Assembly: GCA_017416855.1 (NCBI GenBank)
Contig: JAFQAZ010000031.1
Coordinates: forward strand, 59,521-123,520
DNA: 64,000 bases
Direction of reading: 5' to 3'
Source of the DNA: Clostridia bacterium
Lineage (GTDB): Bacteria; Bacillota; Clostridia; UBA1381; UBA9506
In this document: positions 35,844 through 45,302 of the stretch, piece by piece
How positions within the stretch are numbered: the stretch's first letter is position 1
Layout: each line of letters starts with the position of its first letter
Translations under genes and position numbers: made by a program
Notes under the pieces: model-generated
What the model saw: the letters and a program-made list of their open reading frames with translations, nothing else
What the model was told of the DNA's origin: nothing
Database searches by the model: none

Positions 35844-36341
35844 TCAGAACTCAATCTCTACCGCTTCTCCTTTTGTCAGCGATGCCTGAACATCTAAAAT
35901 CCGCTGATTTTTACTGCCGCGGAACGGCAAGGTTAAATCCCGTTGCGAGAGCACAAAGGGACCGTCAATTAAGTAGGCAGCTCGTTGCAACAGCGCTATT
36001 TTTTCCGGATTATTTTCCTGTAGCAGTTTTTCGAAGGTGTAACCGGTATATACAATTAAGTTCAGTTTTTCATTCCTCACCCCATCCCACACAGCGCACA
36101 GCTCTTTTGCCTGACAAAAGGGCTCGCCACCGGAAAAGGTAAGGCCGGATATCAACTTTTGCTCTTTTATGTCCTTGATAAGCGTTTCGATTTCATATGT
36201 TTTGCCACCCGAAAAATCATGGGTGCCGGGATTATGACATCCCGGACACCCATGAGGGCAGCCCTGTACAAATACCGTGTACCGAAGTCCCGGTCCGTCC
36301 ACAATGGATTCCCGAGCGATACCCGCTAATTGAATGTTCAT
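35844..36341 (-). CDS. nrdG: Anaerobic ribonucleotide reductase activase NrdG
   Basis: 165 residues. A radical SAM enzyme that makes the glycyl radical on NrdD. The cluster motif is C28-X3-C32-X2-C35 in GCPHGCPGCHNPGTHDF. GLTFSGGEPFCQ follows near 91-102, and LIVYTGYTFEKLL lies after it. It is 35 bases downstream of nrdD, the usual pairing. Confidence 0.96.
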   Translation of the reverse strand: MNIQLAGIARESIVDGPGLRYTVFVQGCPHGCPGCHNPGTHDFSGGKTYEIETLIKDIKEQKLISGLTFSGGEPFCQAKELCAVWDGVRNEKLNLIVYTGYTFEKLLQENNPEKIALLQRAAYLIDGPFVLSQRDLTLPFRGSKNQRILDVQASLTKGEAVEIEF

Positions 36342-36376
36342 TCGTTCAACCTTCTTTACAGGGTGTAATATGCAGT

Positions 36377-38713
36377 TTAGAGTGTTTCCATGTTGCCGCC
36401 GGTGTGTTTTACGCGGTCTTCAACCTCGGCACGTTTTGCGTTGTTGAAGCGATCCAGCGTACCTACCAAGTAACCGGTGATACGACGGATACGTTCAAAA
36501 CCGATATCGCCTTCGTCCTCGTGACGACCACACTTAGGACACTCATTATCAATAATACCGTTGTAACCGCAGATGGGGTCACGGTCAATAGGATGGTTGA
36601 TGGAACCATAACCAATACCTGCTTCCTTCATAGCACGGATGATGCTGATGAACGCATCCAGGTTCTTGGAAGGATCACCGTCAACCTCAACATAGCTGAT
36701 GTGACCGGCATTGGTAAATGCATGGTAAGGTGCTTCCAACTTGATTTTTTCCTGTGCGGTAATGGGGAAATAAACAGGCACATGGAAGGAGTTGGTGTAA
36801 TATTCACGATCGGTAATACCCGGTCTTTCACCGTATTTAGCTTTATCAATTTTGATAAATCTGCCGGAAAGACCTTCAGCAGGCGTAGCCAGACAGGTAA
36901 AGTTCAAACCGTATTTGCGGCAAGCCAGGTCTGTCTTATTACGGATGAACTGAACAATTTTCAGACCCAGTTCCTGTGCTTCTTTACTTTCACCGTGATG
37001 CTGACCGATTAACGCCTTCAAGCATTCTGCCAAGCCAATGAAGCCAACTGAGAGAGAACCGTGTTTGATAACCTCACGGATTTCATCATCGGGACCCAAT
37101 TTTTCAGAATCCAGCCAGATGCCCTGTCCCATTAAGAAGGGGAAGTTCTTCACTTTCTTAGAAGCCTGGATTTCAAAGCGCTCTAACAGCTGTTCAATAA
37201 CCATATCCACACGATCATCTAAAGCATTAAAGAACTTATTCACATCACCATCTGCCTCAATACCCAAACGGGGCAGGTTAATAGAGGTGAAGCTTAAGTT
37301 ACCACGGGATGTAACGATTTCTCTTGTCTTATCATATTCGTTGGCAACCACACGGGTACGGCAACCCATGTAAGCAACTTCTGTGTGGGGATTGCCTTCT
37401 TTATAATACATCAGGTTGAAAGGTGCATCAATAAAGGAGAAGTTGGGGAACAAACGCTTAGCCGAAACACGGCAAGCCAGCTGGAACAAATCGTAGTTCA
37501 CATCTGTTTCGTTGTAGTTAACGCCATCCTTAACCTTGAAAATATGAATAGGGAAAATAGGTGTTTCGCCATTACCCAAACCAGCTTCGTGAGCCAGCAG
37601 CAGGTTCTTCATAACCATACGGCCTTCGCTGGAGGTATCAGTACCATAGTTAATGGAGCTGAAGGGAATCTGTGCACCGGCACGGGAGTGCATGGTGTTT
37701 AAGTTATGAATAAAGGCTTCCATTGCCTGGAAGGTTTCACGGTCGGTTTCTTTTACCGCCTTATCCTTGGTAAATGCGTGTACCTTTTCAACCACATCAG
37801 CCGGCAGCATTGTTTCTAAAATAGCCTTTTCTGCTTCGTGGTAGCCGTTGTTGTCATCGAGCACGGGTACTAAGCCTTTTTCTTCTTTAATGGAAGCCAC
37901 AATTTCCTTGGCTTTTTCATCTGCATCTGCAATGCCGCCTAACAGTTCTAAGGCTTTAGCCAGATTTTCTCTGTATTTGCGCACATAGCTCTTTTTAACG
38001 CCACCTGCCATAGCATAATCAAAATTCGGAATACTCTGGCCACCATGCTGGTCGTTCTGATTAGACTGAATAGCAATACAAGCAAGTGATGAATAGCTGG
38101 CAATGCTCTGGGGTTCTCTTAAAAAACCATGACCGGTAGAAAAGCCACCTGCAAACAGCTTTTCAATATCAATCTGACAGCAGGTTGTGGTTAACGTTAA
38201 AAAGTCCAGATCGTGAATATGGATATCACCATTGTCGTGTGCAGCAGAATGCTTGGGATTTAACACCAGCATTTTATTGAACTGCTTAGCACCTTCAGAA
38301 CCATATTTCAGCATGGTACCCATAGCGGTGTCACCATCGATATTAGCATTTTCACGCTTAATATCGTTATCTTTTGCATCTTTAAAGGTTAAACCTTCGT
38401 AAATCTGCATCAATCTGGTGTTCATTTCACGAGAACGGTTTCTGTCAGCGCGGTACAGAATGTAACGCTTAGCTGCTTCGGTGAAACCATTTTCAATGAG
38501 CACCTGCTCTGCAGCATCCTGAATCTGTTCTACACTGGGCGAACCGGTAAGACCCTGCTTCTCCAGATGGTCAACCACCTGTGCAGTCAAACGGAGAGCT
38601 GCTACATAATCGTCACTGCCACTGGCCTTAATGGCTGCAAACAGAGCATCAGTAATTTTTACGGCATTAAATGGAACAACGCGGCCGTCGCGCTTTACAA
38701 TACTTTCAAACAT
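36377..38713 (-). CDS. nrdD: Anaerobic (class III) ribonucleoside-triphosphate reductase
   Basis: 778 residues from ATG 38713, which has GGAAAGGGA 7 bases upstream. Reduces ribonucleotides to deoxyribonucleotides without oxygen. An ATP-cone lies at about 2-95 (IVKRDGRVVPFNAVKI). The active-site region includes THSRAG-like MHSRAGAQIPFSSINYGTD and C451 in YMGCRTRV. The glycyl-radical loop RRITGYLVGTLDRFN is near 743-757. The C-terminal metal site shows three cysteines (CGYNG, CPKC) preceded by DRDP, so one usual cysteine is absent and a histidine may replace it. No class I or II reductase is in the window. NrdR-like boxes overlap its promoter. Confidence 0.97.
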   Translation of the reverse strand: MFESIVKRDGRVVPFNAVKITDALFAAIKASGSDDYVAALRLTAQVVDHLEKQGLTGSPSVEQIQDAAEQVLIENGFTEAAKRYILYRADRNRSREMNTRLMQIYEGLTFKDAKDNDIKRENANIDGDTAMGTMLKYGSEGAKQFNKMLVLNPKHSAAHDNGDIHIHDLDFLTLTTTCCQIDIEKLFAGGFSTGHGFLREPQSIASYSSLACIAIQSNQNDQHGGQSIPNFDYAMAGGVKKSYVRKYRENLAKALELLGGIADADEKAKEIVASIKEEKGLVPVLDDNNGYHEAEKAILETMLPADVVEKVHAFTKDKAVKETDRETFQAMEAFIHNLNTMHSRAGAQIPFSSINYGTDTSSEGRMVMKNLLLAHEAGLGNGETPIFPIHIFKVKDGVNYNETDVNYDLFQLACRVSAKRLFPNFSFIDAPFNLMYYKEGNPHTEVAYMGCRTRVVANEYDKTREIVTSRGNLSFTSINLPRLGIEADGDVNKFFNALDDRVDMVIEQLLERFEIQASKKVKNFPFLMGQGIWLDSEKLGPDDEIREVIKHGSLSVGFIGLAECLKALIGQHHGESKEAQELGLKIVQFIRNKTDLACRKYGLNFTCLATPAEGLSGRFIKIDKAKYGERPGITDREYYTNSFHVPVYFPITAQEKIKLEAPYHAFTNAGHISYVEVDGDPSKNLDAFISIIRAMKEAGIGYGSINHPIDRDPICGYNGIIDNECPKCGRHEDEGDIGFERIRRITGYLVGTLDRFNNAKRAEVEDRVKHTGGNMETL

Positions 38714-38820
38714 TTTCAAATCCCTTTCCTTTCTGTAACTTTTCTATTCATCGTCGTTAATAAAGTCTATATGTAGTATGGCTGTTATCCTGCTTTGGAT
38801 AACGAACTGCAAAATGAAAA

Positions 38821-38860
38821 GACTCCACCAAAAGCCGGCTTTTACCAGCTGGTGAAGTCT
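38821..38860 (-). promoter_or_regulatory. Hairpin at the 5' end of the nrdD transcript
   Basis: Read on minus, AGACTTCACC and GGTGGAGTCT enclose AGCTGG and CCGGCT, giving a stem of about 16 bp with a TTT bulge and a 6-base loop. TTTCATTTT follows. It begins within a few bases of the predicted start point. It could stabilise the message or act as an early terminator/attenuator. Confidence 0.55.
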
Positions 38861-38889
38861 ATTATATCACAAACTAAATATTGTGTCAA
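38861..38889 (-). promoter_or_regulatory. Predicted sigma-A promoter of nrdD
   Basis: TTGACA (38884-38889) and TATAAT (38861-38866) on the minus strand with a 17-base spacer, a consensus match. Confidence 0.85.
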
Positions 38890-38928
38890 TATGTTGTGTT
38901 AAAAAATTTTATACCCAATATATTGTGT
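38871..38928 (-). promoter_or_regulatory. NrdR-box-like repeats over the nrdD promoter
   Basis: On minus, ACACAATATATTGGGT (38913-38928), ACACAACATATTGACA (38884-38899) and ACACAATATTTAGTTT (38871-38886) each resemble the 16-base NrdR box, ACACwATATATwGTGT. The last two overlap the -35 element and the spacer. NrdR is the general repressor of ribonucleotide reductase genes; nrdR itself is not in this window. The outer boxes are 42 bases apart, four helical turns. Confidence 0.7.
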
Positions 38929-38929
38929 A

Positions 38930-40375
38930 TCAATCAATTGAGTATTTTTCCAGCAAAGACTCCTTCAAATCCCACAGTTTAGGGGATAAATCCACATAAT
39001 AGCGGTGCGGATTTTCAAAACGTTTTACCTCTTCCCACAGTTTTTCGACCTGCTGGGCACAATATGTTTTAATTTCGTGCACATTGGGGCTTTCATATAC
39101 GCACTTGCCCTTATCAAATATTTTGATCAACAGTTTCTTTGATGTGAAGTTGTTGATTCTCTTCCGCTTCCAAGTATGCTCAGGATCAAACAGTTCATAG
39201 GGCTTAGTGTCATCAATCTCCTCGTCAAACAAGGTTAAAACATCCGCTATCGCCTCCCCTGTTTCATTGGAATATAAACGGTGCACCTGCTTGAAGCCGG
39301 GGTTGGTGATTTTGGCTGTGTTTTCACTGATTTTAATTTTAGGAATAATCTCTCCGTCCTTTTCTACCGCCGCCAGCTTGTACACACCACCAAACACCGG
39401 TTCTGAACGAGAGGTTATGAGACGCTCGCCTACGCCGTACATATCAATCTGTGCGCCCTGCATCAGAGTGTCGCGGATAATGTATTCATCCAGAGAGTTA
39501 GAAGCTGTAATGGTACAATCAGAAAAACCGGCATCATCCAGCATTTTTCTCGCTTTTTTAGATAAGTAGGTAATATCACCGCTATCAATGCGGATGCCCT
39601 TGGGGCGAAACCCCTTCGGCACAATGACTTCATTAAATACACGGATAGCATTGGGAATACCGGACTTTAACACATTATAAGTATCCACCAGCAAAATACA
39701 ATTTTGGGGATAAATCTCTGCATAGGAACGAAAGGCTTCATATTCAGAGTCAAAAAGCTGTACCCAGCTATGGGCCATAGTTCCCAGCGCCGGAATACCA
39801 TAGTTTCTGTCTGAAATAGCACAGGCTGTTCCGCCGCATCCGGCAATGTAGGCCGCTCTTGCACCAAAAATTGCACCATGATAGCCCTGAGCACGGCGAG
39901 AACCGAATTCCATAACATTCCGGCCATCTGCCGCACGGACAATACGGTTAGCTTTGGTGGCAATCAGCGACTGATGATTGATGGTCAGAAGAAGCATCGT
40001 TTCAATAAACTGCGCTTCAATAATAGGGCCTCGCACGGTGACAATGGGCTCCATAGGGAAAATGGGCGTACCCTCCGGAATACTCCAGACATCGCAGGAG
40101 AACTCAAAGTTTTTGAGGTAATTCAAAAATCCTTCGTCAAAAATACCTTTGCTGCGAAGATATGCAATGTCTTCATCATCAAACTTTAAGTTTTTAATAT
40201 ATTCAATCAACTGTTCCAGACCAACCATAATGGCAAAGCCACCGTCATCAGGAACCTTGCGGAAGAACATATCAAAATAAGCAATTCTATTTTCAAAACC
40301 TTCTACAAAATAACCATTGGCCATTGTAAACTCATAGAAATCCACCAACATGGTTAAATTCAGTTTTTCTAACAT
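38930..40375 (-). CDS. pncB: Nicotinate phosphoribosyltransferase
   Basis: 481 residues. Joins nicotinate to PRPP with ATP use in NAD salvage. Hallmarks are LTMLVDFYEFTMANGYF at the N-terminus, EFGSRRAQGYHGA, GTMAHSWVQ and RIDSGDITYLSKKARKMLD. The length fits the longer Firmicutes form. The gene is single, with GAAAGGAAT before its ATG; its downstream side is the nrdD promoter region. Confidence 0.96.
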   Translation of the reverse strand: MLEKLNLTMLVDFYEFTMANGYFVEGFENRIAYFDMFFRKVPDDGGFAIMVGLEQLIEYIKNLKFDDEDIAYLRSKGIFDEGFLNYLKNFEFSCDVWSIPEGTPIFPMEPIVTVRGPIIEAQFIETMLLLTINHQSLIATKANRIVRAADGRNVMEFGSRRAQGYHGAIFGARAAYIAGCGGTACAISDRNYGIPALGTMAHSWVQLFDSEYEAFRSYAEIYPQNCILLVDTYNVLKSGIPNAIRVFNEVIVPKGFRPKGIRIDSGDITYLSKKARKMLDDAGFSDCTITASNSLDEYIIRDTLMQGAQIDMYGVGERLITSRSEPVFGGVYKLAAVEKDGEIIPKIKISENTAKITNPGFKQVHRLYSNETGEAIADVLTLFDEEIDDTKPYELFDPEHTWKRKRINNFTSKKLLIKIFDKGKCVYESPNVHEIKTYCAQQVEKLWEEVKRFENPHRYYVDLSPKLWDLKESLLEKYSID

Positions 40376-40500
40376 AAGCTCATTCCTTTCGAATAAAACC
40401 GGAGTATTATATACTATTATACGACAACCCTAAAGGATATTCAACAAAAAAACAAAAAAATTTTTACAAAAATCTTTTTCTTTTTTACTTTTTATGATAT

Positions 40501-40591
40501 AATAAACACAAATATTTGTTCGAAAGCCTAAACGGCTTTCGTTCCAATGTGTTTATTGTATCGGTGTGTAGCAAGCCGATTGGCGGCTTGC
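40501..40591 (+). repeat. Nested inverted repeats before dusB
   Basis: AATAAACACA (40501-40510) and TGTGTTTATT (40548-40557) enclose GAAAGCC/GGCTTTC (40522-40540). A second hairpin GCAAGCCG/CGGCTTGC (40571-40591) follows. A TATAAT at 40498-40503 overlaps the first arm, but I found no good -35 element, so promoter and transcript start are unclear. Confidence 0.5.
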
Positions 40592-40640
40592 ATGTATGAT
40601 ATACTGTTACATATATTATATCCTTTAAGGAGAAATTCAC

Positions 40641-41579
40641 TTGAATTATCGCAAGCAGATTATTCTCGCCCCTATGGCCGGCGTGACAGATTTGCCTTTT
40701 CGGCTCATCTGCAAAGCCTTTGGCGCTGATCTGACCGTTTCTGAAATGATCAGCTCTAAGGGGATTGAATATAAAGATAAAAAAACAAATAAGCTGTTGG
40801 AAACTCATCCGGATGAGTCCCCGCTTATTGTTCAGATTTTTGGCAACGAACCGGAGATTATGGCCCGCTCTGCACAATATGTGGAAGAACAGGGCGCCAA
40901 GGCCATTGATATTAATATGGGTTGCCCCACTCCTAAAATTGTTTCTAACGGCGATGGCGCTGCGTTAGGGCGCGATATAAAAAAAGCCGAAGCCGTTGTC
41001 CGTTCTGTTGTCAATGCCGTTTCTGTGCCCGTCAGCGTGAAATTCCGCACCGGCTGGGATAATAAGACCATTAACTGCGTGGAACTTGCCAAAGCTGTAG
41101 AAGCAGCAGGTGCTGCCGCTGTAACACTTCACGGCCGTACCCGGGAGCAGCAATACAGCGGAAAAGCGAATTGGCAGGCCATTAAGGCCGTTAAACAAGC
41201 CGTTTCTATTCCTGTAATCGGAAATGGGGACATTACCTGCCCCGAAGATGTTCGTGCCATGTACGAAGAAACAGGTTGCGACAGCGTGATGATTGGCCGT
41301 GGGGTTTTAGGAAACCCTTTCTTGTTCCGTCAGATTCAGGAGTATTTAGAAATCGGTTCATATGCTGAACCGTCAACCAGGGATAAGCAGGAAACCATTT
41401 TCCGCCACTTAGACCTTTTGGTGCAATATAAAGGGGAGCATTTGGGAATATTGGAAGCCAGAAAACACATCGCCTGGTACTTAAAAGGTATTCCCCACTC
41501 TGCCGCTGCTAAAGCAAAAGCTTTCAGCACATCAACACTCTCGGATATGAAAGATGTTGTGTGTGAAATATTTAAATAA
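40641..41579 (+). CDS. dusB: tRNA-dihydrouridine synthase (DusB type)
   Basis: 312 residues from TTG 40641, supported by AAGGAGAA at 40627-40634 and by the family start. An FMN enzyme that reduces uridines in tRNA. Motifs are ILAPMAGVTDLPFR (8-21), INMGCPTPKIVSNGDGAAL with active cysteine C95, VTLHGRTREQQYSG, and VIGNGDITCPEDV. mscL follows 20 bases later. Confidence 0.95.
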   Translation: MNYRKQIILAPMAGVTDLPFRLICKAFGADLTVSEMISSKGIEYKDKKTNKLLETHPDESPLIVQIFGNEPEIMARSAQYVEEQGAKAIDINMGCPTPKIVSNGDGAALGRDIKKAEAVVRSVVNAVSVPVSVKFRTGWDNKTINCVELAKAVEAAGAAAVTLHGRTREQQYSGKANWQAIKAVKQAVSIPVIGNGDITCPEDVRAMYEETGCDSVMIGRGVLGNPFLFRQIQEYLEIGSYAEPSTRDKQETIFRHLDLLVQYKGEHLGILEARKHIAWYLKGIPHSAAAKAKAFSTSTLSDMKDVVCEIFK

Positions 41580-41599
41580 TTTAATAAGGAGAGAAACAG

Positions 41600-42049
41600 A
41601 TGTTTAAGGAATTTAAGGAGTTTGCTATCAAAGGCAACGTCATTGACATGGCTGTCGGTGTTATCATCGGTGGTGCGTTTGGTAAAATCGTCACTTCCGT
41701 GGTAAATGATCTGATTATGCCGTTCTTCGGCTTTTTAACAGCCGGTATGGATTTTAAGACTTTAAAATGGGTGTTAAGTCCTGCTGCTTTAGATGAAGCC
41801 GGTAAGGTTATTAAGCCGGAAGCCGCCATTTTATATGGTAACTTTATACAGAATGTGATTGACTTTTTAATCATTGCCTTCTCCATTTTTCTGTTTATCA
41901 AACTGATCAACAAGGCAAAAGACATTGCAAAGAAAAAAGAAGAAATTGTAGAAGAAGCCGCTCCCGAAGAACCCAAGGCTCCCACTCAGGAAGAACTGCT
42001 GACTGAAATCCGTGATTTATTAAAACAAAAAGGCGAAGCAGCTGAATAA
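41600..42049 (+). CDS. mscL: Large-conductance mechanosensitive channel
   Basis: 149 residues. Two membrane helices: the first with [20 protein letters not shown] (about 15-45), the second near 78-104 ([19 protein letters not shown]). A charged cytoplasmic helix, [19 protein letters not shown], ends the chain. It opens at high membrane tension to release solutes. AAGGAGAG precedes the ATG. It may be co-transcribed with dusB. Confidence 0.96.
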   Translation: MFKEFKEFAIKGNVIDMAVGVIIGGAFGKIVTSVVNDLIMPFFGFLTAGMDFKTLKWVLSPAALDEAGKVIKPEAAILYGNFIQNVIDFLIIAFSIFLFIKLINKAKDIAKKKEEIVEEAAPEEPKAPTQEELLTEIRDLLKQKGEAAE

Positions 42050-42064
42050 CATAACTACATATGA

Positions 42065-42099
42065 TTAAAAGGTCTGTGGCAATGCCACAGACCTTTTAA
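42065..42099 (+). terminator. Intrinsic terminator after mscL
   Basis: TTAAAAGGTCTGTGGC pairs perfectly with GCCACAGACCTTTTAA around AAT. Confidence 0.88.
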
Positions 42100-42104
42100 T
42101 ATGC

Positions 42105-42141
42105 AAAAAAGACCGCTTGAAACATTTCAAGCGGTCTTTGC
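42105..42141 (-). terminator. Intrinsic terminator after gapA
   Basis: GACCGCTTGAAA and TTTCAAGCGGTC form a 12-bp stem. On the minus strand it runs into TTTTTTGC. It is back to back with the mscL terminator. Confidence 0.88.
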
Positions 42142-42158
42142 TTAACTTACGTTAATTC

Positions 42159-43172
42159 TTAGCCTAATTCAGCGAAGTACTTAATGGTTCTTACCATCTG
42201 GCTGGTGTAAGAATTCTCATTGTCATACCAGGAAACAACCTGAACCTGAGAATAACCATTATCCATATTGGTAACCATTGTCTGAGTAGCATCAAAGATG
42301 GAACCAAACTTGCTGCCTACGATATCGGAAGAAACGATTTCGTCTTCATTGTAAGCGAAGGATTCATTAGCAGCAGCCTTCATAGCAGCGTTGATGCCTT
42401 CAACAGTAGCCTGACCCTTAACAACTGCAACCAGAATTGTGGTGGAGCCGGTGGGGGTAGGAACACGCTGAGCGGAGCCGATGAGCTTGCCGTTCAGTTC
42501 GGGGATAACCAGACCGATTGCTTTAGCAGCACCGGTGGAGTTAGGAACGATGTTAACAGCACCTGCTCTGGATCTTCTCAGGTCACCCTTTCTCTGAGGA
42601 CCGTCTAAGATCATCTGGTCGCCGGTGTAAGCGTGAATGGTGGACATGATACCGCTTTCAACGGGCATGTAGTCATTCAGAGCCTTAGCCATGGGAGCCA
42701 GACAGTTGGTTGTGCAGGAAGCAGCAGAGATAACTTTGTCTTCCTTAGTTAAAATGTCATGGTTAACGTTGAAAACAACGGTGGGCAGATCGTTACCTGC
42801 AGGAGCAGAGATAACAACCTTCTTAGCACCTGCTGTGATGTGAGCAGAAGCCTTTTCTTTAGAAGTGTAGAAACCGGTACATTCCAGAACTACATCAACG
42901 CCTAATTCACCCCAGGGGATGTTTACAGCGTCTTTTTCTGCATAAATTTTGATGGTCTTACCGTCAACTGTGATGGAATCATCACCAGCGGAAACGGTGT
43001 CTGCCAGAGCATATTTACCCTGAGCGGAATCATACTTTAATAAGTGAGCCAGCATTTTGGGGCTGGTTAAGTCGTTGATTGCAACAACCTCATAACCTTC
43101 TGCACCGAACATCTGTCTGAAAGCCAGACGACCGATACGACCGAAACCGTTAATACCTACTTTTACTGCCAT
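42159..43172 (-). CDS. gapA: Glyceraldehyde-3-phosphate dehydrogenase, type I
   Basis: 337 residues. The glycolytic enzyme, with NAD site [12 protein letters not shown] (5-16), D34 of the cofactor strand, catalytic C153 in [12 protein letters not shown] and H180 in [10 protein letters not shown]. The C-terminal [13 protein letters not shown] is intact. The message is single, without pgk or tpi adjacent. AGGAGGTTTT precedes the ATG. The promoter contains a palindrome that could be an operator. Confidence 0.97.
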   Translation of the reverse strand: MAVKVGINGFGRIGRLAFRQMFGAEGYEVVAINDLTSPKMLAHLLKYDSAQGKYALADTVSAGDDSITVDGKTIKIYAEKDAVNIPWGELGVDVVLECTGFYTSKEKASAHITAGAKKVVISAPAGNDLPTVVFNVNHDILTKEDKVISAASCTTNCLAPMAKALNDYMPVESGIMSTIHAYTGDQMILDGPQRKGDLRRSRAGAVNIVPNSTGAAKAIGLVIPELNGKLIGSAQRVPTPTGSTTILVAVVKGQATVEGINAAMKAAANESFAYNEDEIVSSDIVGSKFGSIFDATQTMVTNMDNGYSQVQVVSWYDNENSYTSQMVRTIKYFAELG

Positions 43173-43216
43173 AGTATAAAAACCTCCTAAATTATTGTTA
43201 TAATTTTATCATATCT

Positions 43217-43245
43217 ATTTTACAATATTGTAATAAAATATGCAA
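43217..43245 (-). promoter_or_regulatory. gapA promoter with embedded palindrome
   Basis: TTGCAT (43240-43245) and TAAAAT (43217-43222) on minus with a 17-base spacer. The perfect 14-bp palindrome TTACAATATTGTAA (43220-43233) covers the -10 element and half the spacer, a typical place for a repressor to act. Confidence 0.65.
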
Positions 43246-43326
43246 GTATTATTTTGTATTTTTTTAAAATTTTCTCTTAATCACATAAAAACGGTATATT
43301 TTTCTTGTTTCTTTATATATTTTTAC

Positions 43327-43917
43327 TTACTCTGTTGCCGGCTCCGGTGTATAATCCTTTAAAATCTCAGCTTTTTGAATAACCGGTTTTTTAATAATTT
43401 CATCATGGTTCATCCCACGGGTAGGCAACTTAGCCATTTCGTCAGCCACCTCTATGCCCTCAACCACTTTGGCAAAGGTCGCATATTTACCGTCTAAATA
43501 AGGCACGGCCTCTACCATAATAAAGAACTGGCCACTGGCAGAATTGGGATCATCGGTTCGCGCCATAGATAAAACGCCCCGTTCGTGCTTCAAATTGTTT
43601 TCAAAGCCGTTTTCTGTAAATTCACCCTTAATACTTGTCCCTGAGCCGCCAACGCCAAAACCGTCAGCCGAACCGCCCTGCACCAGACCGGGAATACTGC
43701 GATGGAACACCTTGCCGTCATAGTAACCGGATTTCACGCAATCTAAAAACAGTTTCACGCTTGCCGGTGCAATTTCGGGATAGGTTTCAATAACAATCTC
43801 GCCGCTATCCAATGTTAATTTAACAAAGGTGTGCTCTTCTCCGCCGCTGTTACATCCGGATAAAACGCAAGCACACAACAGTAACAAACTCATAACCAAG
43901 GACATCATTTTTTTCAT
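43327..43917 (-). CDS. Cyclophilin-type peptidyl-prolyl isomerase, lipoprotein
   Basis: 196 residues from ATG 43917 (AGGAG 8 bases upstream). A lipoprotein signal peptide ends in lipobox LSGC, with C22 as the lipidated residue. The cyclophilin domain follows (about 30-185) with FHRSIPGLVQGG, RGVLSMARTDDPNSASGQFF and YATFAKVVEGIEV. It probably folds exported proteins at the outer face of the membrane. Confidence 0.92.
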   Translation of the reverse strand: MKKMMSLVMSLLLLCACVLSGCNSGGEEHTFVKLTLDSGEIVIETYPEIAPASVKLFLDCVKSGYYDGKVFHRSIPGLVQGGSADGFGVGGSGTSIKGEFTENGFENNLKHERGVLSMARTDDPNSASGQFFIMVEAVPYLDGKYATFAKVVEGIEVADEMAKLPTRGMNHDEIIKKPVIQKAEILKDYTPEPATE

Positions 43918-43988
43918 TGTTATCACTCCTGACTTTATTCATCCTTTATATTGTATATACCTACCTTTTTCTCAACATCTTCTTTTCT

Positions 43989-45269
43989 CTACATAATTTG
44001 TCTTGAAAGCAGATATCCGGTAAAATACACTCCAAACAGAATGCTCCAGCTCATCAAAAGGCCCAACCGGAGCTTTTCGTGTTTTTCGCATTCATCTGCA
44101 AGTATCATATAAAGCGGAACCACCGTTGACATATAACGGCAAAAGCTCAACGGCCACGACATGGTGGAGTTCACAATCAGGCAAACCGTAAACCAGACAA
44201 CATACATAGTTTTATGCCGGGTTGCCCCCCAAAGCAGAATCGCATAAGAACTAATCAGCAAAACAAAGCCGGGCAGGAATGATGCCACCAGCAGCATCGT
44301 TGCATAGTGTCCCTGAGTGAGAACGTCCCAAAATGTGGTAACTGTTTTAAAGAACGGTTGGCTGACCTGAGACCAGAACTTTTCCTCCATCTCCAGGAAG
44401 TAGAACGGATCGCCTGCAATATTATAATTAATGTACAGATACACAAGTATAGCGAGAGGCAAAAGCAATAACCATGCCCCTTCTTTGATTGTCTTAATCC
44501 AAACCTTTTTATCCTTGAGATTGCCCAGAAACTTGTTCTCTTCAATTAAATGAACAAATAACGGAAAAACCAGGAACACACCCAGAGAACGGGAAAGCGT
44601 TGCAAAAAAACCACAAACACCTGCCTGCCACCATTGGTTTTTACGAGCATAATACAGCGCCATAACGGTCGTTAATAAAAAGGCGCTTTCGCTCATCACC
44701 GCACTATTAAAAAAGCTAAAGGGAAACAGGCTCATTAAAAGAACCGTTATTTTTGCCGTGGTTCTGCTATAATCCAGGCACACAAGTTTATAAAGATAAA
44801 CACAGGCGAAGGACGACAAAACCGCCGAAAGCGCTAAACCTGCCGCCAGAGGATTTGGAATAAGAAAACGTACAACTTTCAGCAAATATGGATACAATGG
44901 AAAGAACACAATCGTTGGGTACTCTCCTTGTTCTACATAAGAAGTGTAGCCTTCGCTGATTCTTATGTAGTTATTCGCGTCCCATTTCAGCCAATTGTCA
45001 AGCATCTCTCCCCACTGAAACCGGTTATCCTGATCAAGAAACAGGCAATAAATGATAAAGCTTACCGCCAGAACAAAAATGCGAAACAGCATTGCATAGC
45101 CAAAAATCTGTGCGCTGGTCTTGGCTTTGGGCGGTTCTGCAGCTATTCTGCTTACTTCCGGCAGTTTCTTCGTTAAAGAAACCCCACTGCCGGCAAGCAC
45201 ACGCCACATTACAATCACAATCACTGCAAGCATAGATACGATACTGAGTCCCTGTAATAAGAAATGCAT
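43989..45269 (-). CDS. PIG-V-like multi-span mannosyltransferase-family protein
   Basis: 426 residues with about ten membrane helices. The stretch NWLKWDANNYIRISEGY (about 93-109), followed by FFPLYPYLLKVV, matches the bacterial relatives of GPI mannosyltransferase 2 (PIG-V), GT-C fold enzymes using lipid-linked sugars. SESAFLL and RSLGVFLVFPLFV also fit. The acceptor is unknown. GATCACCTC read on minus gives GAGGTGATC before the ATG. One copy of a 25-bp direct repeat lies 34 bases upstream. Confidence 0.8.
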   Translation of the reverse strand: MHFLLQGLSIVSMLAVIVIVMWRVLAGSGVSLTKKLPEVSRIAAEPPKAKTSAQIFGYAMLFRIFVLAVSFIIYCLFLDQDNRFQWGEMLDNWLKWDANNYIRISEGYTSYVEQGEYPTIVFFPLYPYLLKVVRFLIPNPLAAGLALSAVLSSFACVYLYKLVCLDYSRTTAKITVLLMSLFPFSFFNSAVMSESAFLLTTVMALYYARKNQWWQAGVCGFFATLSRSLGVFLVFPLFVHLIEENKFLGNLKDKKVWIKTIKEGAWLLLLPLAILVYLYINYNIAGDPFYFLEMEEKFWSQVSQPFFKTVTTFWDVLTQGHYATMLLVASFLPGFVLLISSYAILLWGATRHKTMYVVWFTVCLIVNSTMSWPLSFCRYMSTVVPLYMILADECEKHEKLRLGLLMSWSILFGVYFTGYLLSRQIM

Positions 45270-45302
45270 AAGATCACCTCATGATGTTTTATAAATTAAT
45301 TA

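Noticed and set aside
36197..37012. 271-codon plus-strand open frame opposite nrdG and nrdD
   Set aside because: It lies antisense to two well-conserved genes, has no family features, and no promoter or ribosome binding site supports it.
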